DNA of 22,890 nucleotides, from contig DATLWR010000031.1 of assembly GCA_035576205.1 (NCBI GenBank), positions 1 to 22,890 of the forward strand, given 5' to 3'. Of this stretch, positions 1-7,333 are shown piece after piece. The notes under the pieces were generated by a model that saw nothing but the letters and a program-made list of their open reading frames with translations, ran no database searches and was not told the DNA's origin. The stretch is from DATLWR01 sp035576205. GTDB lineage: Bacteria > Pseudomonadota > Zetaproteobacteria > Mariprofundales > Mariprofundaceae. Both the position numbers and the translations under genes were made by a program. Positions within the stretch are counted from its first letter, which is position 1, and each line of letters opens with the position of its first letter.

Positions 1-13
1 GGAAACGTGGGCT

Positions 14-150
14 AATTCAGCGTTTCCGCGCAGGCCATGGACGGCCTGCCAAAAGCGATGGCGTAAGCCATTGATTTTGTGAGCCCGTGCAAAACCGCGC
101 TTTTGCATGGGCGTACTGATTTTTGCCCGGATGGCAATAAATCAGCGTCT
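14..150. repeat. Multi-hairpin palindromic element flanked by direct repeats
   Basis: Four inverted repeats follow one another. At 30-36/43-49 there is a perfect 7-bp stem with a 6-nt loop. At 58-62/67-71 there is a 5-bp stem with a GTAA loop. At 83-94/101-112 there is a 12-bp stem with one G-T pair and a 6-nt loop. At 123-127/133-137 there is a 5-bp stem. The block is bracketed by the near-identical direct repeats AATTCAGCGTTT (14-25) and AAATCAGCGTCT (139-150). No convincing gene lies here. The layout resembles dispersed palindromic repeats or a small non-autonomous element. A structured RNA or a leftover 3' region of the gene to the left is also possible. No second copy is visible in this window. 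Confidence 0.45.
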
Positions 151-254
151 AACAATCACATGATTGGTTGTGGCGCCATTCTGCGGCGTCCACTAGAGTG
201 CCGCGCCACTTGCAGCAGGCTGCTGCCATTACCCCAGGGAGAGGAATACAACCC
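151..254 (+). promoter_or_regulatory. Structured leader upstream of ndk
   Basis: Three further inverted repeats lie between the palindromic block and ndk: CAATCA-CA-TGATTG at 153-166, a long-range 7-bp stem GTGGCGC (170-176) with GCGCCAC (203-209) enclosing CACT-AG-AGTG, and a perfect 7/1/7 palindrome at 212-226. A purine-rich ribosome-binding stretch (CAGGGAGAGG, about 235-244) precedes the ndk start. I see no convincing -35/-10 pair and no T-tract, so promoter and attenuator roles remain unproven. The symmetry could be operator sites or simply GC-rich spacer structure. Confidence 0.3.
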
Positions 255-686
255 ATGGCTGTTCAACGCACTCTGTCCATCATCAAGCCGGACGCCGTCG
301 CCAAGAATGTGATCGGCGACATTATCCGCCGTTTCGAGGAAAACGGTCTTTCCGTGACCGCCGCCCGCATGACCCATCTGACCAACGAGCAGGCCGGCCG
401 CTTCTACGCCGTGCACGCCGCGCGTCCGTTCTACAAGGACCTCTGCAAGTTCATGAGCTCCGGCCCGGTGCTGGCCATGGTTCTGGAAGGCAAGAATGCC
501 GTCGCCCTGAACCGCCAGCTGATGGGCGCCACCAACCCGAAGGAGGCCGAGGCCGGCACCATCCGCGCCGACCATGCCGACTCCATCGACGCCAATGCCG
601 TGCACGGTTCCGACTCGGCCGAGAACGCCGAGATCGAAATCGCCTTCTTCTTCGGCGACCTGGACGTCAACAGCCGCGCCAAGTAA
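255..686 (+). CDS. ndk: Nucleoside diphosphate kinase
   Basis: This cytoplasmic enzyme moves the gamma-phosphate of ATP to nucleoside diphosphates through a phospho-histidine, balancing NTP and dNTP pools. The 143-residue product is the usual bacterial length. It opens with MAVQRTLSIIKPDAV and carries the active-site segment NAVHGSDS, with the catalytic histidine at residue 117. The GTIRAD motif sits at 101-106, followed by H107 where many homologues have Phe. The reading frame extends upstream to 168, but those 29 residues match nothing in the family, and the ATG at 255 has a GGGAGAGG stretch just upstream. lysS starts 6 bases after the stop, suggesting a shared transcript. Confidence 0.97.
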   Translation: MAVQRTLSIIKPDAVAKNVIGDIIRRFEENGLSVTAARMTHLTNEQAGRFYAVHAARPFYKDLCKFMSSGPVLAMVLEGKNAVALNRQLMGATNPKEAEAGTIRADHADSIDANAVHGSDSAENAEIEIAFFFGDLDVNSRAK

Positions 687-692
687 CCGGCG

Positions 693-2198
693 ATGATCGA
701 GGAAGTCCCCGTCCAGGTTGAAGCACAGACACCGGAGCAGATCGCTGTCCGGCGCGACAAGCTCGCCCGCATGCGCGAGGCGGGCTACGACTATCCCAAC
801 GACTGGCGCTGTGACCACACCACCGCCGCCATCCTCGCCCAGTACGGCGAGCTGGATGCCGAGGCGCTGGAAGCGGCGAAGGTCATCGTGAAGGTGGCTG
901 GCCGCATCATGGGCCACCGCGTCATGGGCAAGTCGAGCTTCATGCATATCCAGGACGGCGACGGCCGCATCCAGCTCTTCCTTAACCGCGATGCGCTGGG
1001 CGAGGAGATCTACAACGCCAGCAAGCGCTGGGATCTCGGCGACATCGTCGGCGCCGAGGGCGAGCTGTTCCGCACCAAGTCGGGCGAGCTCTCCGTGAAG
1101 GCGGGTCGCATCGAGATGGTGACCAAGTGCCTGCGCCCGCTGCCGGAGAAGTGGCACGGCCTTGCCGACAAGGAGACCCGATACCGCCAGCGCTATGTCG
1201 ACCTGATGGTGACCCCCGAATCGCGCGAGGTGTTCCGCACCCGCTCGAAGGTGGTCTCCCTGCTGCGCCAGTCGCTGGAGGCCAAGCGCTTCATGGAGGT
1301 CGAGACGCCGATGCTGCAGGTGCAGCCGGGCGGCGCGGCGGCCAGGCCCTTCATTACCCACCACAACGCGCTCTCCATGGATCTTTTCCTGCGCATCGCT
1401 CCAGAGTTATATCTGAAGCGGCTCTTGGTCGGCGGTTTCGAGCGGGTGTTCGAGATCAACCGCAATTTCCGCAACGAGGGTCTGGATGCGACCCACAACC
1501 CGGAATTTACCATGGTCGAGTTCTACCAGGCCTATGCCGATGTGAACGATGCCATGGACACCACCGAATCGGTGATCCGCGAGATCGCCACCGGCCTTGG
1601 CGTCGGTGCGGTGACCTGGGATGAGGCGACGATCCGGCTCGATCAGCCGTTCCGCCGCATCCGCCTCGATGAGGCGGTGTTCGAGAAGCGCCCGGACCTC
1701 CGGGGACACGCCAACGACAAGGCGCTGCTCGCTACCGTCTGCCTGCAGGAGATCGAGGATTTCAAGCCGCTGATCACCTGGAAGGCGGGCCACTATCTCG
1801 CCGCCCTGTTCGAGACGCTGTGCGAGGAGGAGCTGCAGCAGCCCACCTTCGTGACCCATTATCCGGTCGACATCTCGCCGCTGGCACGCCGCAACTCCGA
1901 CGAGCCGACGGTGACCGACCGCTTCGAGCTGTTCATCGGCGGCAAGGAGATGGCCAACGGCTTCTCCGAACTCAACGATCCGGACGACCAGCGCGGCCGT
2001 TTCATGGCGCAGCAGCAGGCGAAGCTGGCCGGCGACCTGGAGGCCGCTCCGTTGGACGAGGATTACCTCAGGGCACTGGAGTACGGCATGCCACCGGCGG
2101 CCGGTGTCGGCATCGGTGTCGATCGGCTGGTGATGCTGCTGACGGGGCAGCACTCGATCCGCGACGTATTGCTATTCCCGCACATGCGGCCGGAATAA
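693..2198 (+). CDS. lysS: Lysyl-tRNA synthetase, class II
   Basis: This enzyme charges tRNA-Lys with lysine. The 501-residue protein has an N-terminal OB-fold anticodon-binding domain (about residues 55-145, including GRIMGHRVMGKSSF). The class II catalytic core follows. Motif 2 is around F259 (FRNEGLDATHNPEFTMVEF) and motif 3 at about 471-480 (GVGIGVDRLVML), followed by the family ending SIRDVLLFPHMRPE. Length fits the bacterial LysS family. The chosen ATG lies 6 bases after ndk and lacks a strong Shine-Dalgarno of its own, so translation may be coupled to ndk. The tail after the start (RDKLARMREAGYDYPNDW) aligns with known LysS N-termini, which supports this start. Confidence 0.97.
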   Translation: MIEEVPVQVEAQTPEQIAVRRDKLARMREAGYDYPNDWRCDHTTAAILAQYGELDAEALEAAKVIVKVAGRIMGHRVMGKSSFMHIQDGDGRIQLFLNRDALGEEIYNASKRWDLGDIVGAEGELFRTKSGELSVKAGRIEMVTKCLRPLPEKWHGLADKETRYRQRYVDLMVTPESREVFRTRSKVVSLLRQSLEAKRFMEVETPMLQVQPGGAAARPFITHHNALSMDLFLRIAPELYLKRLLVGGFERVFEINRNFRNEGLDATHNPEFTMVEFYQAYADVNDAMDTTESVIREIATGLGVGAVTWDEATIRLDQPFRRIRLDEAVFEKRPDLRGHANDKALLATVCLQEIEDFKPLITWKAGHYLAALFETLCEEELQQPTFVTHYPVDISPLARRNSDEPTVTDRFELFIGGKEMANGFSELNDPDDQRGRFMAQQQAKLAGDLEAAPLDEDYLRALEYGMPPAAGVGIGVDRLVMLLTGQHSIRDVLLFPHMRPE

Positions 2199-2217
2199 GA
2201 AAGGAACGGGGGCTGAT

Positions 2218-2694
2218 ATGATCGCTTCGAACATCATGGTCAGGAACCCCGTGACAGCGAATGTTTCCGAACCGGTCGGCGATGTACTGCACCGGATGCG
2301 CACCAACAAGATGCGCATGCTGCCGGCGATCGACGAGGCCGGCTGCGTGCAGGGTGTGCTCTCCACCTTCGCGGTGATGGAGCATATCGTTCCCGACTAC
2401 ATCGTCAGCGGCGATCTCGAATCGGTTCCCTATGTCCCCGAACTCGGCCTGCTCAGCCGCGCCTACCTGCAGGTGGCCGGCAAGACGGTGGGCGAGGTGA
2501 TGGACGTGAAGCCCCTGCTGGTCAGCCCGACCGAGGAGCTGCTCTCCGTGGCCGCGGCGATGATCAGCTACGGCAAGCACGAATACGCGCTGGTCGCCGA
2601 CCGCGACAGGCATCTGCTCGGCGTCATCTCGGCCGGCGACGTGCTGGACTGCCTGGCCCGGCAGGCGGCCGAAGGGACGCACCCCAATGCATGA
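2218..2694 (+). CDS. Two-CBS-domain protein
   Basis: The 158-residue soluble protein consists almost entirely of two CBS domains. The first spans about residues 4-60 (IMVRNPVTANVSEPVGDVL...MRMLPAID) and the second about 90-148 (GEVMDVKPLLVSPTEELLSVAAAM...LLGVISAGDVL). CBS pairs bind adenine nucleotides or sense ionic strength and usually gate an attached or neighbouring protein. There is no enzyme domain, signal peptide or membrane span. The ATG follows a GGAACGGGGG ribosome-binding stretch, 19 bases after lysS. The stop overlaps the start of the next gene, a permease, by 8 bases. That strongly suggests the protein regulates the transporter, but no ligand can be read from the sequence. Confidence 0.85.
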   Translation: MIASNIMVRNPVTANVSEPVGDVLHRMRTNKMRMLPAIDEAGCVQGVLSTFAVMEHIVPDYIVSGDLESVPYVPELGLLSRAYLQVAGKTVGEVMDVKPLLVSPTEELLSVAAAMISYGKHEYALVADRDRHLLGVISAGDVLDCLARQAAEGTHPNA

Positions 2695-4021
2695 GACCGG
2701 CCATGTGATCTTCGGGCTCAACCCCGTGTGGGTGGCCGTCATCATCCTGCTCGGCGTCTACGGCGTCGTGATGGCGGAGAAGTTCAACCGCGCCGTGCTC
2801 TCCCTGCTGGGTGCCGGCATGATGATTCTCTCCGGCGTACTGACGCAGGAGATGGCCGTGGCCGGCATCGATTTCAACACCATCGGCCTGCTGACCGGCA
2901 TGATGGTGATCGTCGCCATCAGCCAGAAGACCGGCATGTTCCAGTATGTGGCGATCTGGTCGGCGAAGCGGGTCAAGGGACGGCCGTGGGGCGTGCTGTT
3001 CATGCTGGCCTCGGTAACGGCTCTCTTTTCGGCCTTCCTCGACAACGTCACCACCGTGCTGCTGATCGCGCCGGTGACGCTGCTGATCACCGACGCGCTG
3101 GGCGTGCGTCCGTATCCCTACCTCTTCTCGCAGATCCTCGCCTCCAACATCGGCGGTACGGCGACGCTGATCGGCGATCCGCCGAACATCATGATCGGCT
3201 CGCAGGCGCACCTGAGCTTCTACGACTTCCTGGTCAACCTGGCGCCGATCATTCCGGTAGTCATGGTCGTTTCGCTGCTGCTGATCTGGATGCTCTTCCG
3301 TAACGACTTGACGGCGAGTCAGGAAAGCCGCGAACTCGTCATGCGCTTCAACGAGAAGGAAGCGATCAAGGATGTGCCGCTCTTGAAGAAGAGCCTGTTC
3401 GTGCTGTTCGTCGTCATTACAGGTTTCACGTTCACCCATATGCTGGGACTGGAGCCGGCGACGATCGCCCTGACCGGTGCGGCACTGTTGCTCCTGCTGC
3501 AGACCTGGGGCAAGCCGCTGGCCGACAAGGAGCACGCCTACGAATCGGTCATGGCCGAGGTGGAGTGGACGACGATCTTCTTCTTCGTCGGCCTGTTCAT
3601 CATCGTTACCGGTGTCGAGCATACCGGCGCCATTACCTGGCTGGCGCACCAGACGCTGGCCATGACCGGCGGCGATTTCAACGCCACGGCGGCGGCGATC
3701 CTGTGGATTTCGGCCTTCGCCTCGGCGGTGATCGACAATATCCCGTTCGTCGCCACGATGATTCCGCTGATCCACGACATGGCGCCGACCTTCGGCGGCG
3801 ATGCGGCGCTGGTGCCGCTGTGGTGGGCGCTGGCACTCGGCGCCTGCCTGGGCGGCAACGGTTCGCTGATCGGCGCCTCGGCCAACCTGATCGTTGCCGG
3901 TTTCGCCCAGCGTGCCGGCCATCCGATCACCTTCGTGCAGTTCCTGAAGCATGCCTTCGGCCTGATGCTTGTTTCCATTCTGATCTCGCATATCTATCTT
4001 TACCTGCGTTATCTGCACTAA
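2687..4021 (+). CDS. ArsB/NhaD-superfamily ion permease
   Basis: This is a polytopic inner-membrane transporter of 444 residues with roughly 11-12 hydrophobic spans. It shows the internal two-fold repeat of the ion transporter (ArsB/NhaD, SLC13-like) superfamily. The first half has FLDNVTTVLLIAPVT (about 117-131) and GGTATLIGDPPNIMIG (156-171). The second half has the matching VIDNIPFVATMIP (348-360) and GGNGSLIGASANL (389-401). The conserved Asp-Asn pairs (119-120, 350-351) are intact. Substrate cannot be decided: the superfamily moves arsenite, Na+/H+, dicarboxylates and other anions, and no ars genes are nearby. The gene overlaps the CBS-domain gene by 8 bases, and a GAAGGGA stretch precedes its ATG. 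Confidence 0.85.
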   Translation: MHETGHVIFGLNPVWVAVIILLGVYGVVMAEKFNRAVLSLLGAGMMILSGVLTQEMAVAGIDFNTIGLLTGMMVIVAISQKTGMFQYVAIWSAKRVKGRPWGVLFMLASVTALFSAFLDNVTTVLLIAPVTLLITDALGVRPYPYLFSQILASNIGGTATLIGDPPNIMIGSQAHLSFYDFLVNLAPIIPVVMVVSLLLIWMLFRNDLTASQESRELVMRFNEKEAIKDVPLLKKSLFVLFVVITGFTFTHMLGLEPATIALTGAALLLLLQTWGKPLADKEHAYESVMAEVEWTTIFFFVGLFIIVTGVEHTGAITWLAHQTLAMTGGDFNATAAAILWISAFASAVIDNIPFVATMIPLIHDMAPTFGGDAALVPLWWALALGACLGGNGSLIGASANLIVAGFAQRAGHPITFVQFLKHAFGLMLVSILISHIYLYLRYLH

Positions 4022-4028
4022 TGACAAA

Positions 4029-4045
4029 CTCCGGCTGAGCCGGAG
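4029..4045 (+). other. Intergenic hairpin between permease gene and Lol permease gene
   Basis: CTCCGGC (4029-4035) and GCCGGAG (4039-4045) form a perfect 7-bp stem around a TGA loop in the 45-base gap. There is no T-tract, so it is not a standard intrinsic terminator. It could be an mRNA processing or stability element between two transcription units. The lolC/E ribosome-binding stretch (AGGAGAGG) follows directly. Confidence 0.4.
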
Positions 4046-4066
4046 CAGGAGAGGAACGAGCCGGGC

Positions 4067-5317
4067 ATGTTGCGAACAATGATTCGTCCCTACGAATGGA
4101 TGCTGGCCCGGCGTTACCTGCGGGCCCGCCGGGGCGAGCGTTTCGTGTCGGTGATCGGCTGGAGTTCGGCGATCGGCATCGCCATCGGCGTCGCGGCGCT
4201 GATCACCGTGCTCTCCGTGATGTACGGCTTCGATGTCGAGCTGAAGGACAAGATTCTCGGTTTCTCGTCGCATGTCGACGTCGAGGGACCGGAGGATACG
4301 CTGCGCGACTGGCGTGCGTGGCTCGATACGGTCGAAGAACTGCCCGGGATCAAGCGGGCCGCTCCCTATATCCAGGCGCAGGTCCTGGCTACGCACGGTA
4401 GCAGTTCGGCGGGCGCTATCCTGAAGGGAGTGGACCTGACGCGCGGCGATTCCATCTCCTCCCATATCGTGGCCGGACGTTTTCTGGAGGCGCGGGGCTC
4501 GCCCTACCAGCTGGTGGTCGGCAAGGATCTGGCGCGCAAGCTGGGGCTCTCCATCGGCGATTCGGTACGCCTCGTGTCGCCATCTGCCGGTGTGGGCCCA
4601 TCCGGTGCCATGCCGCGCATGCGTGCCTTCGAGGTGGTCGGCATCTTCGATTCCGGTTTTTACGAATACGACGTCGGCCTGATGCTCACACCCTTGGCGG
4701 CCGTGCAGGCGCTCGACCGGCTCGGCGATTCGGTGACCGGCATCGAGATTTTCCTCAACGATCGCGACAAGGCGGGCGAGTTCGCGCAGCTGGCCCGTTC
4801 GGCGTTGCCGCCCGGTGCCTGGGTGACCGACTGGCAGCGGCGCCACCGCTCGTTTTTCCATGCGCTGAGGACCGAGCGGGTGGTGATGGGGGTGATCCTG
4901 TCGCTGATCGTGCTGGTGGCGGTGTTCAACATGATCTCGTCGCTGGTGATGGTGGTGATGGAGCGGCGCAAGGAGATCGCCATCCTGAAGACCATCGGTG
5001 CCACGCATGCGTCGGTGATGCGGGTGTTTCTGCTGATGGGCGCCTTGTTGAGCGGTACCGGCACGCTCATCGGTACGGCATTCGGGCTCCTGCTGTCGTG
5101 GAAGCTCGGCGACCTGCTGGCCATGATCGAGCGGCTGACCGGAGTGACTTTTCTTTCCAGCGACGTTTATTATATCGATCACGTTCCATCGATCATTGAC
5201 CCGGTTTCCGTGATGATTATCGTGGGGGCAAGTCTGGTGATGGGAATTGCGGCTACATTCTATCCCGCCTGGCGGGCGGCCAGCGTTCCGCCGGCGGATG
5301 CATTGAGGTACGAGTAA
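4067..5317 (+). CDS. lolC: LolC/LolE-type lipoprotein-releasing permease
   Basis: This is the inner-membrane subunit of the Lol ABC transporter, which extracts mature lipoproteins and passes them to LolA. The 416-residue protein has the family's four-span layout: TM1 at about 26-53, a large periplasmic domain, then TM2 (272-298), TM3 (320-345) and TM4 (378-400). It ends with the canonical YPAWRAASVPPADALRYE. Residues 172-187 (PSAGVGPSGAMPRMRA) align with the LolA-binding Hook of E. coli LolC. Only one permease gene is present here, so it may work as a LolF-type homodimer; lolC is used for want of a firmer symbol. An alternative start at 4079 (MIRPYEW) is possible. lolD lies two genes downstream. 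Confidence 0.9.
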   Translation: MLRTMIRPYEWMLARRYLRARRGERFVSVIGWSSAIGIAIGVAALITVLSVMYGFDVELKDKILGFSSHVDVEGPEDTLRDWRAWLDTVEELPGIKRAAPYIQAQVLATHGSSSAGAILKGVDLTRGDSISSHIVAGRFLEARGSPYQLVVGKDLARKLGLSIGDSVRLVSPSAGVGPSGAMPRMRAFEVVGIFDSGFYEYDVGLMLTPLAAVQALDRLGDSVTGIEIFLNDRDKAGEFAQLARSALPPGAWVTDWQRRHRSFFHALRTERVVMGVILSLIVLVAVFNMISSLVMVVMERRKEIAILKTIGATHASVMRVFLLMGALLSGTGTLIGTAFGLLLSWKLGDLLAMIERLTGVTFLSSDVYYIDHVPSIIDPVSVMIIVGASLVMGIAATFYPAWRAASVPPADALRYE

Positions 5318-5322
5318 GCACT

Positions 5323-6543
5323 ATGTCGGTTGCAGAGATCAGGAACAAGGCGAAGCGGGCGCTGCTGGAAGGCAAGTACAAGAAGGCGCTGGAGTATTAC
5401 GTCGAGCTTCACAAGGCCGAGCCGGGCGATCTGCGTACCCATGTGAAGCTGGCCGAACTGCGCGAGAAGACCGGCGACACCGTCGGTGCCGTCAAGGATT
5501 ACCTGATCATCGCCAACGCCTATGCCGAGCAGGGTTTTGTCGTGCAGGCCATCGCCATCAACAAGATCATCCTGCGCCTCGCCCCGGAGCAGACGCAGGT
5601 CAAGGATCGCCTGAAGGAGCTCTCCGACGAGCGCGGCGACGACTGGGCGATCTCCACCATCGCACCGCACGACCGCGTGACGGCCTCGGACATCACCAGT
5701 GTCGACCGCGCCAAGCTCAGTTTCGAGCGCACGCCGCTGCTCTCCGGCCTCTCCGGCGAAGAGCTCGAGGCCTTCATCGATTGCCTGCAGCTGCAGTCGG
5801 TGCCGGCTGATTCCCACATCTACAAGGAGGGCGACCACGGCAGTTACCTCTACCTGATCGGCATGGGCAACGTCCGGCTGGAGATGAAGGATCAGAAGGG
5901 GCGCAGCCGGGTCTTCTCACACCTGATCGAGGGCGACTTCTTCGGCGAGCACGCCTTCATGTCGCGTGTCAGCCATTCGGAAGCTGCCGTAGCCGAAACC
6001 GATTGCAGCGTGCTGATGATGGACCGGCAGACCTTCGACGAATGGGTGGAGAAATATCCTTCCATCCGTGCAACGGTCGAGGACTTTTACCGCCAGCGCG
6101 TACTGGCGCGTGTGCTGGCCATCACGCCGGTGTTCGAAGGGGTGCCGCCCGAGGCGCGCCTGGCGCTGGCCAGCCGTTTCCGGCTCAACTCCTTCAGCGA
6201 TTCCGAAGTAATCGTCCGCGAAGGCGATCGCGGCGATTGCTTTTACCTGATCCGTTCCGGCCGGGTCGGCGTCTACACCCAGAAGATGCAGCAGGGCGGG
6301 GAGATGATCGAGCTGGGCCATATGGAGGAGGGCGATTTCTTCGGGGAGGTGGCACTCCTGACCGACAAGCCCCGCACCGCAACCGTGATCGCCCAGGGAC
6401 GCGTCGAGTTGATGGAGCTGTCGCGCGACAGTTTCAACGCTATTGTCGCCGAATATCCGTCGGTCAGGAAGGTCGTCGAGGCCTACCAGAAGCAGCGGGT
6501 GCAGGATACCATCAAGGTCCTGATGAAGCGCAAGCCGGAATAA
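5323..6543 (+). CDS. TPR protein with two cyclic-nucleotide-binding domains
   Basis: The 406-residue soluble protein has an N-terminal helical TPR-like region (about 1-100; LLEGKYKKALEYYVELHKAEP) and two cyclic-nucleotide-binding folds at about 138-255 and 268-388. The second has a textbook phosphate-binding cassette, FFGEVALLTDKPRTATV (339-355), including the phosphate-binding Arg at 351. The first has FFGEHAFMSRVSHSEAAV (206-223), which is one residue longer and lacks the Pro-Arg pair, so it probably does not bind cyclic nucleotide. There is no HTH, kinase or membrane domain, so it likely acts by protein contact. It lies 5 bases after the Lol permease gene and 6 bases before lolD, clearly inside that operon. 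No named family comes to mind. Confidence 0.85.
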   Translation: MSVAEIRNKAKRALLEGKYKKALEYYVELHKAEPGDLRTHVKLAELREKTGDTVGAVKDYLIIANAYAEQGFVVQAIAINKIILRLAPEQTQVKDRLKELSDERGDDWAISTIAPHDRVTASDITSVDRAKLSFERTPLLSGLSGEELEAFIDCLQLQSVPADSHIYKEGDHGSYLYLIGMGNVRLEMKDQKGRSRVFSHLIEGDFFGEHAFMSRVSHSEAAVAETDCSVLMMDRQTFDEWVEKYPSIRATVEDFYRQRVLARVLAITPVFEGVPPEARLALASRFRLNSFSDSEVIVREGDRGDCFYLIRSGRVGVYTQKMQQGGEMIELGHMEEGDFFGEVALLTDKPRTATVIAQGRVELMELSRDSFNAIVAEYPSVRKVVEAYQKQRVQDTIKVLMKRKPE

Positions 6544-6549
6544 TCCTGC

Positions 6550-7233
6550 ATGCCCACGACGCCTCTGCTGCGCATCGAAGGCCTTGCCAAGAGCTTCGAG
6601 TCGCCGGCCGGCCATCTCGAAATCCTCAAGGATATCTCCTTCGAACTGGCCGGCGGTCAGTTCCTGGCCGTGGTCGGCGAATCCGGTTCCGGCAAGAGCA
6701 CCATGCTGCAGATTATCGGCACCCTCGATCCCCCCGACCGGGGAGAGGCCTGGCTGGGCGGGGAGAGTCTGTTCAGCCTGAGCAAGCGCCAGCAGGCAAG
6801 GTTGCGCAGCGAGAAAATCGGCTTCGTCTATCAGGCGCATCACCTGATTCCCGAACTGACTGCGCTGGAGAATGTCATGCTGCCGCTGCTGGTGCAGGGC
6901 CGTTCCAGCAATGCCGCCTGCACCCGCGCGACCGAACTGCTGGAACGTATGCACCTTGGAGAGCGGCTGGAGCATGTGCCGGCGAGACTCTCGGGCGGCG
7001 AGTCGCAGCGCGTGGCCGTTGCCCGCGCCCTGGCGACCAGCCCGTCACTATTGTTGGCCGACGAACCGACGGGCAATCTGGACGAGGATACGGCCGGTCA
7101 GGTATTCGGTTTGCTGCGTCAGCTGTGCCGGGAAGAGGGTGCGGCGGTGGTCATGGTGACCCACAGTTCGGCACTGGCCGGCGCCTGTGATCGCAGGTTG
7201 CGTCTGCACGGCGGAACCTTGCTCGAACTTTGA
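6550..7233 (+). CDS. lolD: Lipoprotein-releasing ABC transporter ATPase LolD
   Basis: This is the cytoplasmic ATPase that powers lipoprotein release by the Lol permease. The 227 residues, the usual LolD length, carry every ABC motif: Walker A GESGSGKST (43-51), the Q-loop at Q95 within YQAHHLIPELTALENVMLP (a LolD/MacB-like pattern), signature LSGGESQRVAVARAL (147-161), Walker B LLLADEPTG (167-175) and switch H205. The start ATG is 6 bases after the cyclic-nucleotide-binding gene and has only a weak Shine-Dalgarno. It closes the lol operon; an independent promoter follows immediately. Confidence 0.94.
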   Translation: MPTTPLLRIEGLAKSFESPAGHLEILKDISFELAGGQFLAVVGESGSGKSTMLQIIGTLDPPDRGEAWLGGESLFSLSKRQQARLRSEKIGFVYQAHHLIPELTALENVMLPLLVQGRSSNAACTRATELLERMHLGERLEHVPARLSGGESQRVAVARALATSPSLLLADEPTGNLDEDTAGQVFGLLRQLCREEGAAVVMVTHSSALAGACDRRLRLHGGTLLEL

Positions 7234-7246
7234 TTATCAAAAAGCT

Positions 7247-7274
7247 TTGACAAATCAACATGTTTTGCTACAGT
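7247..7274 (+). promoter_or_regulatory. Sigma-70 promoter of ihfA, with near-match IHF site
   Basis: A perfect -35 hexamer TTGACA (7247-7252), a 16-bp spacer and TACAGT (7269-7274) lie in the AT-rich gap between lolD and ihfA. Transcription would start near 7281, about 50 bases before ihfA. AATCAACATGTTT (7253-7265) matches the IHF consensus WATCAANNNNTTR at all but the last position and fills the spacer. The inverted repeat GTTAAT-TGT-ATTAAC (7291-7305) sits in the predicted leader. Autoregulation by IHF is plausible but inferred. Confidence 0.65.
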
Positions 7275-7333
7275 GCATATGTTGTTTCGAGTTAATTGTA
7301 TTAACAGTTTGATCTTACAAGGGACCGGGGACC

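Noticed and set aside
168..254. N-terminal extension of ndk
   Set aside because: It adds 29 residues absent from the family and crosses inverted repeats and the ribosome-binding stretch; ATG 255 fits.
156..1364. Long minus-strand open frame opposite ndk and lysS
   Set aside because: Its His/Leu/Gly/Ala-rich translation is what GC-rich codon bias gives opposite real genes; ndk and lysS on the other strand are unmistakable.
2624..5182. Very long minus-strand open frame opposite the permease and Lol permease genes
   Set aside because: The product is rich in His, Arg, Gln and Asp with no domain, and two well-recognised genes occupy the + strand.
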